DNA from: VBCG01 sp044226535
Lineage (GTDB): Bacteria > Pseudomonadota > Gammaproteobacteria > Burkholderiales > Casimicrobiaceae
NCBI GenBank assembly: GCA_044226535.1
Contig: JBGAGT010000012.1
Coordinates: 62,001 to 126,000, forward strand
Reading direction: 5' to 3'
Length of the DNA stretch: 64,000 bases
The notes below the pieces were generated by a model that had not been told where the DNA came from, made no database searches, and was given only the letters and a program-made list of their open reading frames with translations. Position numbers and translations under genes: made by a program. Below, in pieces: positions 32,675-40,677 of this stretch. Every line of letters starts with the position of its first letter. The stretch's first letter is position 1.

Positions 32675-32688
32675 CGAACGATCGTTCG
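32675..32688. promoter_or_regulatory. Perfect 14-bp palindrome in the tamA-mraZ intergenic region
   Basis: CGAACGATCGTTCG is a perfect palindrome of the kind bound by TetR-family repressors (AACG-CGTT half-sites). It lies 310 bp from the lipoprotein ATG and 132 bp upstream of the mraZ -35 box. Elsewhere in the 586-bp gap 32366-32951 the region 32440-32650 is GC-rich without a recognised feature, and 32690-32850 is AT-richer and carries the mraZ promoter. Confidence 0.45.
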
Positions 32689-32806
32689 CCAATTGCCGGC
32701 TTATTCAGGAAATTACCTGCACATCACGTCCTAAGTATCTATTTTTTCGAATGAAAGCCTCGGTGTGGCGAATCTGCGCTAAGTCCTTGTTCGACAAAAG
32801 AAAGTG

Positions 32807-32836
32807 TTGACCTGCCGGTTTTGCCGCGCGTATAGT
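32807..32836 (+). promoter_or_regulatory. Sigma-70 promoter of the dcw cluster (Pmra)
   Basis: TTGACC (32807-32812) and TATAGT (32831-32836) are separated by 18 bp. The predicted start point near 32843 lies just before the MraZ boxes. This is the only strong promoter seen ahead of the 19-kb division operon. Confidence 0.8.
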
Positions 32837-32845
32837 CGCGTCCAG

Positions 32846-32870
32846 GTGGTAAAAAGTGGGGCAAAGTGGG
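32846..32870 (+). promoter_or_regulatory. MraZ operator: three 10-bp-spaced GTGG(G/T) boxes
   Basis: GTGGT (32846), GTGGG (32856) and GTGGG (32866) follow at exactly 10 bp, separated by AT-rich pentamers. This matches the TGGGN direct-repeat operator that MraZ binds to repress its own promoter. The boxes lie right after the -10 element, over the predicted start point. Confidence 0.85.
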
Positions 32871-32951
32871 ATAAATCGTCGCCAATCAGGCGGGCGACGA
32901 CGTCCGGTCAGTGACGACTCACTTTTGCTGCGGCGCAAGGAGGCGAGGGAC

Positions 32952-33458
32952 GTGGCGGACGGGGTGGCTCGGGAAGGCGATACCGGCGAAGGGTCTGCAG
33001 GCAGCCCGCTGCCGACGTTTCGCGGCATTTCGCGCCTGGCGCTCGACGCCAAGGGCCGCATCGCCGTGCCCTCGCGGCATCGCGAGGCGCTGGCCAATGG
33101 CAGCGGCCGCGTGGTGGTCACCGCCGATCCCTCGCGCTGCCTGCTGGTCTATCCGCGCGACGCCTGGGAGCCGATCCAGCAGCGGCTGATGGCGCTGTCC
33201 TCCTTCGACGAGCGCATCCGCGCGCTGCAGCGCCTGCTGGTGGGCCACGCCGACGACGTCGACATCGACGCCGCGGGGCGGCTCCTCGTGCCGCCGCCGT
33301 TGCGCGAGTTCGCGGGCCTCGGCAAGGACGCGGTGCTCGCGGGGCAGGGGCGCCGCCTCGAGCTGTGGGACGCCGCGGCCTGGGACCGCGAGACGGCGCG
33401 CGCCATCGCCTTCGACGCGGGCACGATGCCGCCGGAGCTCGACGGCTTCTCGCTGTGA
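32952..33458 (+). CDS. mraZ: Transcriptional regulator MraZ
   Basis: A 168-residue SpoVT/AbrB-like regulator with two DxxxR motifs: FRGISRLALDAKGRIAVPSR (about residues 23-42) and DIDAAGRLLVPPPLREFAG (about 101-119). MraZ octamers bind GTGG boxes in the dcw promoter and repress the operon. The GTG at 32952 is placed 8 nt after a perfect AAGGAGG. The start adds about 20 residues before FRGIS compared with E. coli MraZ, an unusual N-terminal extension (Ala/Gly/Glu-rich). Its stop overlaps the rsmH start (GTGA). Confidence 0.95.
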   Translation: MADGVAREGDTGEGSAGSPLPTFRGISRLALDAKGRIAVPSRHREALANGSGRVVVTADPSRCLLVYPRDAWEPIQQRLMALSSFDERIRALQRLLVGHADDVDIDAAGRLLVPPPLREFAGLGKDAVLAGQGRRLELWDAAAWDRETARAIAFDAGTMPPELDGFSL

Positions 33459-34444
33459 CCGATGCCGAGCGCGCCCCTCACGTCCCGGTGCTGGTCGACG
33501 AAGCGATCGCCGCGCTGGCGGTCCGTCCCGACGGCACCTACGTCGACGCGACCTTCGGGCGCGGCGGCCATTCGCGCCGCATCCTCGCCGCGCTGGGACC
33601 GCGCGGCACGCTGGTCGCGCTCGACCGCGACGCCGACGCGGAAGCCGCGGCGCGCGCCATCGACGACCCCCGCTTCCGTTTTCACCGCGCGTGGTTCTCG
33701 CATCTCCACGCCGTACTCGACGGCCTGCACCTCCCCCACGTCGATGGCGTGCTGTTCGATCTCGGAATCTCCTCGCCGCAGATCGACGTTGCCGCGCGCG
33801 GTTTCTCCTTTCGCCACGAAGGCCCGCTCGACATGCGCATGGACACCTCGCGCGGCGAGACCGCGGCCGACTTCGTGGCGCGCGCCGGCACCGGCGAACT
33901 TGCGAGGGTGATCCGCGACTATGGCGAAGAACGGTTTGCTCAATCGATTGCAGGTGCAATTGTCGCGGCGCGCCAGCGCGAGCCCATCGTCACCACGCGG
34001 CAGCTGGCGAACGCCGTTGCGCAAGCCGTCGGCGCGCGCACGCGGGGTGATTGGGGTCAGGATCCGGCCGCGAGGACGTTCCAGGCCCTTCGGATTTTCG
34101 TGAATCGCGAACTGGACGAGCTCGAGGCCGCGCTGCCCGCAGCGGTGTCCCGCCTCGCCCCCGGCGGCCGCCTCGCGGTCGTGAGCTTCCACTCGCTCGA
34201 GGACCGCATCGTCAAGCGCTTCATCGCCGCGCATTCGCGGCCCTGGCGCGGCGACGCGCGGCTCGCGCGCGTGCCGCTGCGCGACGACGAGCTGCCGCAG
34301 CCGCCGCTCGCCGCGGTGGGCCGCGCCATCAAGGCCGGCGACGCCGAGCTCGACGCCAACCCGCGCGCGCGCAGCGCCGTGCTGCGCGTCGCCGAGCGCA
34401 GCGCCGCGCCGCTGCCGCGCGATTTCGCGGAGCGCGTGGCGTGA
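33455..34444 (+). CDS. rsmH: 16S rRNA (cytosine-1402 N4)-methyltransferase
   Basis: A 329-residue SAM-dependent methyltransferase (also called MraW) that N4-methylates C1402 in the ribosomal P site. It has the SAM-binding motif YVDATFGRGGHSRRILAALG, DLGISSPQIDVAARGFSFRH, GPLDMRMD and the C-terminal VVSFHSLEDRIVKRF. The GTG start overlaps the mraZ stop (GTGA), and its own stop overlaps ftsL the same way. Confidence 0.97.
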   Translation: MTDAERAPHVPVLVDEAIAALAVRPDGTYVDATFGRGGHSRRILAALGPRGTLVALDRDADAEAAARAIDDPRFRFHRAWFSHLHAVLDGLHLPHVDGVLFDLGISSPQIDVAARGFSFRHEGPLDMRMDTSRGETAADFVARAGTGELARVIRDYGEERFAQSIAGAIVAARQREPIVTTRQLANAVAQAVGARTRGDWGQDPAARTFQALRIFVNRELDELEAALPAAVSRLAPGGRLAVVSFHSLEDRIVKRFIAAHSRPWRGDARLARVPLRDDELPQPPLAAVGRAIKAGDAELDANPRARSAVLRVAERSAAPLPRDFAERVA

Positions 34445-34713
34445 CGCGCGTCAACCTCGTGCTGCTCGCGCTGGTCGTCGCCAGCGCGCTGTCGCTGGTC
34501 GCCTCGCGCCACCAGTCGCGCAAGCTCTTCGTCGACCTCGAGCGCGCGCAGGCCGAGGCGCGCGCCTTCGACGTCGAGTACGGCAAGCTGCTGCTCGAGC
34601 AGTCGACCTGGGGCATGCCGGCGCGCGTGGAGAAGATCGCGCGCGAGCAGCTCGGCATGCGGCTGCCCGACGCCGCGCACGTGCAGGTCGTGGGAACGGG
34701 GGGCGCGAAATGA
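34441..34713 (+). CDS. ftsL: Cell division protein FtsL
   Basis: A 90-residue single-pass protein: short cytoplasmic N-terminus, membrane helix (about residues 4-20, VNLVLLALVVASALSLVAS), then a periplasmic leucine-zipper-like helix (QSRKLFVDLERAQAEARAFD). FtsL with FtsB and FtsQ activates FtsWI septal synthesis. Identification rests on position between rsmH and ftsI, size and topology, since FtsL is poorly conserved. It starts with GTG (GTGA overlap) and its stop overlaps the ftsI ATG. Confidence 0.92.
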   Translation: MTRVNLVLLALVVASALSLVASRHQSRKLFVDLERAQAEARAFDVEYGKLLLEQSTWGMPARVEKIAREQLGMRLPDAAHVQVVGTGGAK

Positions 34714-36443
34714 AGGACGCGCGCACGCGCGGCGCCAAGTCCTCGCCCGTCCCCGAGCTGCCCGGCCGGCGCGCCATGCTCGCCTTCGGCCTGATCGCGC
34801 TGGCCTTCGCCGTGCTCGCGGGCCGCGCGCTGTATTTGCAGGGCATCGACAACGCCTTCCTGCAGGAGCGCGGCGCGGCGCGTTATTCGCGCGAGATCGC
34901 CGTGCCGGCGCACCGCGGCCGCATCCTCGACCGATTCGGCGACCCGCTGGCGATCTCCACGCCGGTCAAGTCGCTGTGGGCCTTCCCGCAGCAGCTCGAC
35001 GCCGACGCCGCGAGCCTCGCGAAGCTCGCGCGGGTGCTCGACACCACGCCGCAGGCGCTGAAGAAGCGCATCAGCGCCGCCGACGACTTCGTCTACCTCG
35101 CGCGCGAGGTCTCGCCCGAGGTGGCCGAGCGCGCGCTGGCGCTCGGCTTGCGCGGCGTGAACGACGAGAACGCCTATCGGCGCTACTACCCCGGCGGCGA
35201 GGTGACGAGCCACATCGTCGGCTTCACCGGCGACCGCGACGCGGGCCAGGAAGGCATGGAGCTCGCGCAGCAGGCGTGGCTCGCCGGCGTGCCGGGCTCG
35301 CGGCGGGTGATCGTCAACCGCCGCGGCGAGGTCGTCGAGGACGTCGCGTCCATCCGTGCCCCGCAGGAAGGGCGCGACCTGCAGCTCGCGATCGACTCGC
35401 GCCTGCAGTACCTCGCCTTCCGCGAGCTGAAGGCGGCGATCGAGGCCAACAAGGCCAAGGCCGGGGGCCTCGTGATCCTCGACACGCACACCGGCGAGAT
35501 CCTCGCGCTCGCCAACTGGCCGACCTACAACCCCAACAGCCGCGAGCGCAGCGCGCGCGAGCGCATGCGCAACCGCGCGCTCACCGACGTGTTCGAGCCT
35601 GGCTCGACGTTGAAGCCCTTCACCATCGCCGCGGCGCTCGAGGCCGGCAAGGTCCGCCCCGACACACTGATCGACACCCACGGCGGCGTGATGACCATCG
35701 GCAGCGCGACCATCCACGACGCGCACAAGGAGGGCGTGCTGACGGTCTCGCAGGTGATCCAGAAGTCCTCGAACATCGGCGCCGCGCAGATCGCGTTGAA
35801 GCTCCCCGCGCAGACGATGTGGCAGGAGCTCTCCGACGCAGGCTTCGGCAGCGCGCCGAAGACCGGCTTCCCCGGCGAGGTCTCCGGGCGGCTGCGCCCC
35901 GCCAAGACCTGGAAGCCCATCGAGCAGGCGACGATCAGCTACGGCCACGGCATCTCGGTGAGCCTCGTGCAGCTCGCGCACGCCTACACGCTGTTCGCGG
36001 GCGACGGCGACTTGAAGCCCGTCACGCTGCTTCGCACCACCGGCAAGGTCGCGGGCAAGCCGGTGATCTCCGCCAGGACCGCGGCCGAGGTGCGCGCCAT
36101 GCTCGAGTCGGTCACGCGCCCCGGCGGCACCGCGCCGCGCGCGCAGGTCCCCGGCTACCGCGTCGCCGGCAAGACCGGCACGGCGCACAAGCTTCAGGGC
36201 CACGTCTACGTCGACAAGTACGTCGCATCCTTCGTCGGCTTCGCGCCGGTGTCCGACCCGCGGCTCGTGGTCGCGGTGATGATCGACGAGCCGGCGGGCG
36301 CCTACTACGGCGGCGACGTCGCGGCCCCCGTGTTCGCCAGCGTCATGGGCGGCGCGCTGCGCATGCTCGGCGTTCCCACCGACGCGCCCGTCGACAACGT
36401 CGTGCTGCCCCCCGACGACGCGCGCGTGCGGGAGGAGACATGA
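34710..36443 (+). CDS. ftsI: Septal peptidoglycan transpeptidase FtsI (PBP3)
   Basis: A 577-residue class B penicillin-binding protein: membrane anchor (about residues 23-45), pedestal domain starting HRGRILDRFGDPLA, and transpeptidase domain with the active Ser in FEPGSTLKPFTI (SxxK), QKSSNIGAAQIAL (SxN) and VAGKTGTAHKL (KTG). It forms septal cross-links in complex with FtsW. The start is an ATGA overlap with ftsL. The stop codon sits at the edge of a family B repeat block; the ATG overlapping it (36440) now opens a mini-ORF rather than murE. Confidence 0.97.
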   Translation: MKDARTRGAKSSPVPELPGRRAMLAFGLIALAFAVLAGRALYLQGIDNAFLQERGAARYSREIAVPAHRGRILDRFGDPLAISTPVKSLWAFPQQLDADAASLAKLARVLDTTPQALKKRISAADDFVYLAREVSPEVAERALALGLRGVNDENAYRRYYPGGEVTSHIVGFTGDRDAGQEGMELAQQAWLAGVPGSRRVIVNRRGEVVEDVASIRAPQEGRDLQLAIDSRLQYLAFRELKAAIEANKAKAGGLVILDTHTGEILALANWPTYNPNSRERSARERMRNRALTDVFEPGSTLKPFTIAAALEAGKVRPDTLIDTHGGVMTIGSATIHDAHKEGVLTVSQVIQKSSNIGAAQIALKLPAQTMWQELSDAGFGSAPKTGFPGEVSGRLRPAKTWKPIEQATISYGHGISVSLVQLAHAYTLFAGDGDLKPVTLLRTTGKVAGKPVISARTAAEVRAMLESVTRPGGTAPRAQVPGYRVAGKTGTAHKLQGHVYVDKYVASFVGFAPVSDPRLVVAVMIDEPAGAYYGGDVAAPVFASVMGGALRMLGVPTDAPVDNVVLPPDDARVREET

Positions 36444-36598
36444 GCACCGCCGGGCCGCCCCAAGGTGCTCGCCCCCCCGTGGGGGGAGGCGAGCGCAGCT
36501 CGCTCCGGGGGGAGTCCACGTGCACCGCCGGGCCGCCCCAAGGTGCTCGCCCCCCGTGGGGGGAGGCGAGCGCAGCTCGCCTCGGGGGGAAGAGATGA
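36440..36598 (+). other. Repeat-derived mini-ORF linking ftsI to murE
   Basis: A 52-codon frame starts with an ATG overlapping the ftsI stop (ATGA, 36440-36443) and ends with a TGA overlapping the murE ATG (ATGA, 36595-36598). It begins MSTAGPPQGARPP, repeats CTAGPPQGARPP, and the real MurE begins MSTAGSH, so the ancestral murE start seems to have been copied with the repeat. It has no recognised protein function; coupling ribosomes from ftsI to murE is the plausible role. Confidence 0.6.
36444..36598. repeat. Family B repeat, two tandem copies (78 and 77 bp)
   Basis: Units start at 36444 and 36522 with GCACCGCCGGGCCGCCCCAA; the start of murE (36599, GCACTGCCGGC) looks like the beginning of a third. 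Each unit contains a CCCCC/GGGGGG stem and the palindrome GGCGAGCGCAGCTCGC. Single copies lie at 43309-43377 and, inverted, at 46760-46806. Confidence 0.85.
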
Positions 36599-38067
36599 GC
36601 ACTGCCGGCTCCCACGCCGCCGCGGCGATCATGGCGCGCCTCGCGCAGGCGGGTGCCACGCCGCGCGCCATCACCGCCGACTCGCGCGCGGTGGTCGCCG
36701 GCAGCGCGTTCGCCGCGTTCCCCGGCCTGCGCGCCGACGGCCGCGCCTTCATCGGCGACGCCATCGCGCGCGGCGCGCAAGCCGTGCTCTGGGACGACGA
36801 GCGCTTCGCCTGGCGCACCGAATGGCAGCTGCCCAACGTCGCGGTGCCGCAGCTGCGCCAGCGGCTCGGCGACATCGCCGACTTCATCTACGGCAGCCCC
36901 TCGCAGGAGCTGTGGATGGTCGGCGTCACGGGCACCAACGGCAAGACCTCGAGCGCGCACTGGATCGCCTCGTCGCTCAACGCGCTCGGCCGGCGCACGG
37001 CGCTGCTCGGCACGTTGGGCAACGGCTTTCCCGGGATGCTGGCGCCCGCCGGCAACACCACGCCCGACGCGGCCTCGCTGCAGGCGATGCTCGCGCGGCT
37101 GCGCAGCGAGGGCGCGCAGGCCGTGGCGATGGAGGTCTCGTCGCACGGGCTCGACCAGGGGCGGGTCAATGGCGTGGCCTTCGACGTCGCGCTGTTCACC
37201 AACCTCACGCGCGACCACCTCGACTACCACGAGACCATGGCCGCCTACGGCAACGCCAAGGCGCGCCTGTTCGAGTTCCCGGGCCTGCGCACCGCGGTGA
37301 TCAACGTCGACGACGCCTTCGGCACGCACCTCGCCGAGCGCGCGCGTGCGCGCGGCCTGCGCGTGATCGGCTACGGGCGCGCCGCGGGCGACGTGCACGC
37401 CAGCGCGGTGGGATTCGGCGAAGGCGGCATGTCCATCGACGTGGTCACGCCGGCGGGGACCGGCAGCCTCGACGTCGCGGTGGTCGGCGACTTCAACGTC
37501 ATGAACCTCCTCGGCACGCTCGGCGTGCTGCTGGCGAGCGACGTCGAGCTGATCGACGCGCTGGCGGTGATGCACGAGCTCCAAGCGCCTCCCGGGCGCA
37601 TGCAGCGCTTCGGCGGTCGCGGCCTGCCGCAGGTCGTCGTCGACTACGCGCACACGCCCGACGCGCTGGAGAAGGCGCTGTCGGCGCTGCGCGCTTCGGT
37701 GGCGGTGGGCGGCGCGCTGTGGGTGGTGTTCGGCGCGGGCGGCGACCGCGATCCCGGCAAGCGCCCGGAGATGGGCGCGGTGGCTGCCGCGCGCGCGGAC
37801 CGCATCGTCGTCACCAGCGACAACCCGCGCGGCGAGCCCCCCGCCGACATCGCCGACGCGGTGGCGCGCGGCGTGTCCGACGCCGGCAAGCACGCGCGCA
37901 TCGAGCTCGACCGCGCGCGCGCCATCGAGGCGGCGATCGCCGAGGCGGACCTGGGTGACGTGGTGCTGATCGCCGGCAAGGGCCACGAGGACTACCAGGA
38001 AATCGCCGGCGAGCGCCATCCCTTTTCCGACGCCGAAGCCGCCGCGCGCGCGCTGGCGCGGCGCTGA
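36595..38067 (+). CDS. murE: UDP-MurNAc-tripeptide synthetase
   Basis: A 490-residue Mur ligase that adds the third stem-peptide residue. Visible are the Mur N-domain (AITADSRAVVAGSAFAAFPG), ATP loop VTGTNGKTSSAHWI, EVSSHGLDQGRVNGV, THDH-like NLTRDHLDYHETM, and the C-terminal VVFGAGGDRDPGKRPEMG. The signature TSDNPRGEPP, with Asn-Pro-Arg, is that of meso-diaminopimelate-adding enzymes, as expected for a Gram-negative. Its ATG overlaps the stop of the repeat-derived mini-ORF, which separates it from ftsI by 151 bp, the longest junction in this part of the operon. Confidence 0.97.
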   Translation: MSTAGSHAAAAIMARLAQAGATPRAITADSRAVVAGSAFAAFPGLRADGRAFIGDAIARGAQAVLWDDERFAWRTEWQLPNVAVPQLRQRLGDIADFIYGSPSQELWMVGVTGTNGKTSSAHWIASSLNALGRRTALLGTLGNGFPGMLAPAGNTTPDAASLQAMLARLRSEGAQAVAMEVSSHGLDQGRVNGVAFDVALFTNLTRDHLDYHETMAAYGNAKARLFEFPGLRTAVINVDDAFGTHLAERARARGLRVIGYGRAAGDVHASAVGFGEGGMSIDVVTPAGTGSLDVAVVGDFNVMNLLGTLGVLLASDVELIDALAVMHELQAPPGRMQRFGGRGLPQVVVDYAHTPDALEKALSALRASVAVGGALWVVFGAGGDRDPGKRPEMGAVAAARADRIVVTSDNPRGEPPADIADAVARGVSDAGKHARIELDRARAIEAAIAEADLGDVVLIAGKGHEDYQEIAGERHPFSDAEAAARALARR

Positions 38068-38071
38068 TGCG

Positions 38072-39526
38072 ATGCCGATGATGGACACCGCCACCGCCGC
38101 CCGCCTGGTGCAGGGACGCCCGATCGGCCCCAACGCCGCGTTCACGCGCGTGTCCACGGACTCGCGCACCCTGGCGCCGGGCGAGCTCTTCGTCGCCCTC
38201 GCCGGCGAGCGCTTCGACGGCCACGACCACGTCGACGCGGCGTTCCTGCGTGGCGCGGCCGCGGCGATGGTCGACGCGGCCCGCGCGGATCGCCTGTCGG
38301 GCGCTGCCGCGGCTGCTCCCCACGGCGCCTCGGCGGGTGCCCCCGCCGGCGCCTCCACCGGCGCGGCGCGCAGCCTGGTGGCCGTCCGCGACACCACGGC
38401 GGCGCTGGGCGCGCTGGCGGCGGGCTGGCGCGCACGCTTCGCCATCCCGCTGTGCGTCGTCACCGGCAGCAACGGCAAGACCACCACCAAGGAAATGCTG
38501 GCGGCGATGCTGCGGGCGCAGTGGGGATCCGAAGCGGTGCTCGCCACGCGCGGCAACTTCAACAACGCCATCGGCCTGCCGCTGACGCTGCTGGCGCTGC
38601 GCGCGCCGCACCGCGCCGCGGCGATCGAGCTCGGCATGAACCATCGCGGCGAGACGCGCGTGCTGGCGGCGATCGCCGCGCCGACCATCGCCGTCGTCAA
38701 CAACGCGCAGCGCGAGCACCAGGAATTCATGGCCGGCGTGGCCGCGGTCGCGGCCGAGCATGCCGACGCGATCCGCGCCCTGCCGCGCGGCGAGGGCGTC
38801 GCGGTGTTCAACGCCGACGACGCGCACGCCGGCACCTGGCGCGACGCCGCGCGCGAGGCCGGGGTGCGCGCGCTGTCCTTCGGCCTCGCTGCGACGGCGG
38901 ACGTGCGTGGCATCGTGCGCGCGGCCGACGCGCAGGGCAGCACGCTCGAGGTCGCGCTGCCGGACGGCGAGCGCTTCACGCTGCGCGTGCCGCTGCCCGG
39001 CGAGGCGATGCAGCGCAACGCGCTCGCCGCGGCCGCCGCGGCCCACGCGGCGGGCGTCGCGCCGAAGGCGATCGCCGAGGGGCTCGCGGGGTTCCGCGCC
39101 GTCGCCGGGCGGCTCGCCATCCGCGAAGCCGGCGGCGCCACGATCATCGACGACAGCTACAACGCCAATCCCGACTCGGTGCGCGCCGGCATCGACGTGC
39201 TGGCGAGCGCGGCGGCGCCGCGCGTGCTGGTGCTGGGCGACATGGGCGAGGTCGGGCAGGAAGGCCCGCGCTGGCATCGCGAGGCCGGCACCTATGCGCG
39301 CGAGCGCGGCGTGGCGCGGCTCCTCGCGCTGGGCGAGGCGACGCGCGACACGGTGGCGGCGTTCGGCGAGGGCGCGCGGCATTTCGACGACGTCGAGTCG
39401 CTGGTCGCCGCGTTGCGGCCGCTGCCGGCCGGCGCCACGGTGCTGGTGAAGGGCTCGCGCTTCATGCGCATGGAGCGCGTCGTCGCGGCGCTGGCCGGCG
39501 AGGACGCCGGCGGAGGGGCGCACTGA
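38072..39526 (+). CDS. murF: UDP-MurNAc-tripeptide:D-Ala-D-Ala ligase
   Basis: A 484-residue Mur ligase completing the UDP-MurNAc-pentapeptide. Motifs are TDSRTLAPGELFVALAGERF, ATP loop VVTGSNGKTTTKEMLAAML, GNFNNAIGLPLTLL, ELGMNHRGE and DDSYNANPDSVRAGIDVL. Between the N-domain and ATP loop sits an Ala/Gly/Ser-rich stretch (about residues 73-95, ASAGAPAGAS), longer than in E. coli MurF. The start lies 4 bp after the murE stop; two further in-frame ATGs occur within four codons. The stop overlaps mraY (TGATG). Confidence 0.97.
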   Translation: MPMMDTATAARLVQGRPIGPNAAFTRVSTDSRTLAPGELFVALAGERFDGHDHVDAAFLRGAAAAMVDAARADRLSGAAAAAPHGASAGAPAGASTGAARSLVAVRDTTAALGALAAGWRARFAIPLCVVTGSNGKTTTKEMLAAMLRAQWGSEAVLATRGNFNNAIGLPLTLLALRAPHRAAAIELGMNHRGETRVLAAIAAPTIAVVNNAQREHQEFMAGVAAVAAEHADAIRALPRGEGVAVFNADDAHAGTWRDAAREAGVRALSFGLAATADVRGIVRAADAQGSTLEVALPDGERFTLRVPLPGEAMQRNALAAAAAAHAAGVAPKAIAEGLAGFRAVAGRLAIREAGGATIIDDSYNANPDSVRAGIDVLASAAAPRVLVLGDMGEVGQEGPRWHREAGTYARERGVARLLALGEATRDTVAAFGEGARHFDDVESLVAALRPLPAGATVLVKGSRFMRMERVVAALAGEDAGGGAH

Positions 39527-40677
39527 TGCTGCTGTGGCTCGCCGACCTCCTCGCCCGCGACGTGCGCGCCTTCAACGTCGTCGGCTACATCACGCTGCGC
39601 GCGGTGTTCGCCTGCATGACCGCGCTGGTGATCTCCTTCGTCGTCGGGCCGCGCATGATCATGCTGCTGACACGCATGAAGATCGGCCAGTCGGTGCGCG
39701 ACGACGGCCCGCAGACCCACCTCACCAAGGCCGGCACGCCGACCATGGGCGGCGCGCTGATCATCGTGTCCATCGTCATCACCACGCTCTTGTGGGGCGA
39801 CCTCGGCAACCGCTTCGTGTGGGTGGTGCTGCTCGTCACCACGGGCTTCGGCGCGGTGGGCTGGGTGGACGACTACCGCAAGGTCGTGCGCCGCAACCCC
39901 AAGGGGCTGTCGGCGCGCGCCAAGTTCGGGCTGCTGTCGCTGATCGGGCTCGTCGCCTCGGTCTACCTCGCCTTCGCGATCTCGGCGCCCGCCAACGTTC
40001 CCGTGTCGCAGCTCTTCGCCGACTGGGCGCGCGCGGGCTTCGCGCTGTCGCTGTCGCCGCGCGCCGACTTCATCGTGCCCTTCTTCAAGACGGTGAGCTA
40101 CCCGCTCGGCATCCTGGGGTTCGTGCTGCTCACCTACTTCGTGATCGTCGGCACCAGCAACGCGGTCAACCTGACCGACGGCCTCGACGGCCTCGCCATC
40201 ATGCCCACGGTGATGGTCGGCAGCGCGCTCGGCGTGTTCGCCTACGTGGTCGGCAACGCGGTGTTCGCGCGCTACCTGCAGTTCCCCTACATCCCCGGCG
40301 CCGGCGAGCTCGCGGTGATCTGCGGCGCCATGGCGGGCGCGGGACTGGGCTTCCTGTGGTTCAACGCCTATCCCGCCGAGGTGTTCATGGGCGACGTCGG
40401 CGCGCTGGCGCTGGGCGGCGCCCTCGGCACCATCGCCGTGATCGTGCGCCAGGAGATCGTGCTGCTGGTGATGGGCGGGGTGTTCGTGGTCGAGACGCTG
40501 TCGGTGATCGTGCAGGTCGCGTCGTTCCGGCTCACCGGCAAGCGCGTGTTCCGCATGGCGCCGATCCACCACCATTTCGAGCTGAAGGGCTGGAAGGAGA
40601 CGCAGGTCGTCGTGCGCTTCTGGATCATCACCATGCTGCTCGTGCTCGCGGGCCTTTCCACGCTCAAGCTGCGATGA
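39526..40677 (+). CDS. mraY: Phospho-MurNAc-pentapeptide translocase
   Basis: A 383-residue polytopic enzyme (ten predicted helices) that transfers phospho-MurNAc-pentapeptide to undecaprenyl phosphate, forming lipid I. Signatures are THLTKAGTPTMGGALI, the Asp pair in GWVDDYRKV, NLTDGLDGLAIMP (magnesium and nucleotide site) and MAPIHHHFELKGWKETQVVVRFWI (the HHH motif). Length is slightly above E. coli MraY (360) because of a longer loop near VSQLFADWARAG. It is TGATG-coupled to murF and ATGA-coupled to murD. Confidence 0.98.
   Translation: MLLWLADLLARDVRAFNVVGYITLRAVFACMTALVISFVVGPRMIMLLTRMKIGQSVRDDGPQTHLTKAGTPTMGGALIIVSIVITTLLWGDLGNRFVWVVLLVTTGFGAVGWVDDYRKVVRRNPKGLSARAKFGLLSLIGLVASVYLAFAISAPANVPVSQLFADWARAGFALSLSPRADFIVPFFKTVSYPLGILGFVLLTYFVIVGTSNAVNLTDGLDGLAIMPTVMVGSALGVFAYVVGNAVFARYLQFPYIPGAGELAVICGAMAGAGLGFLWFNAYPAEVFMGDVGALALGGALGTIAVIVRQEIVLLVMGGVFVVETLSVIVQVASFRLTGKRVFRMAPIHHHFELKGWKETQVVVRFWIITMLLVLAGLSTLKLR

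Noticed and set aside
36343..39147. Long minus-strand open frames opposite murE/murF (and likewise opposite ftsI, argH, ftsZ-lpxC and secA)
   Set aside because: They mirror known genes on the other strand, have no ribosome-binding sites or recognisable domains, and arise from GC bias.
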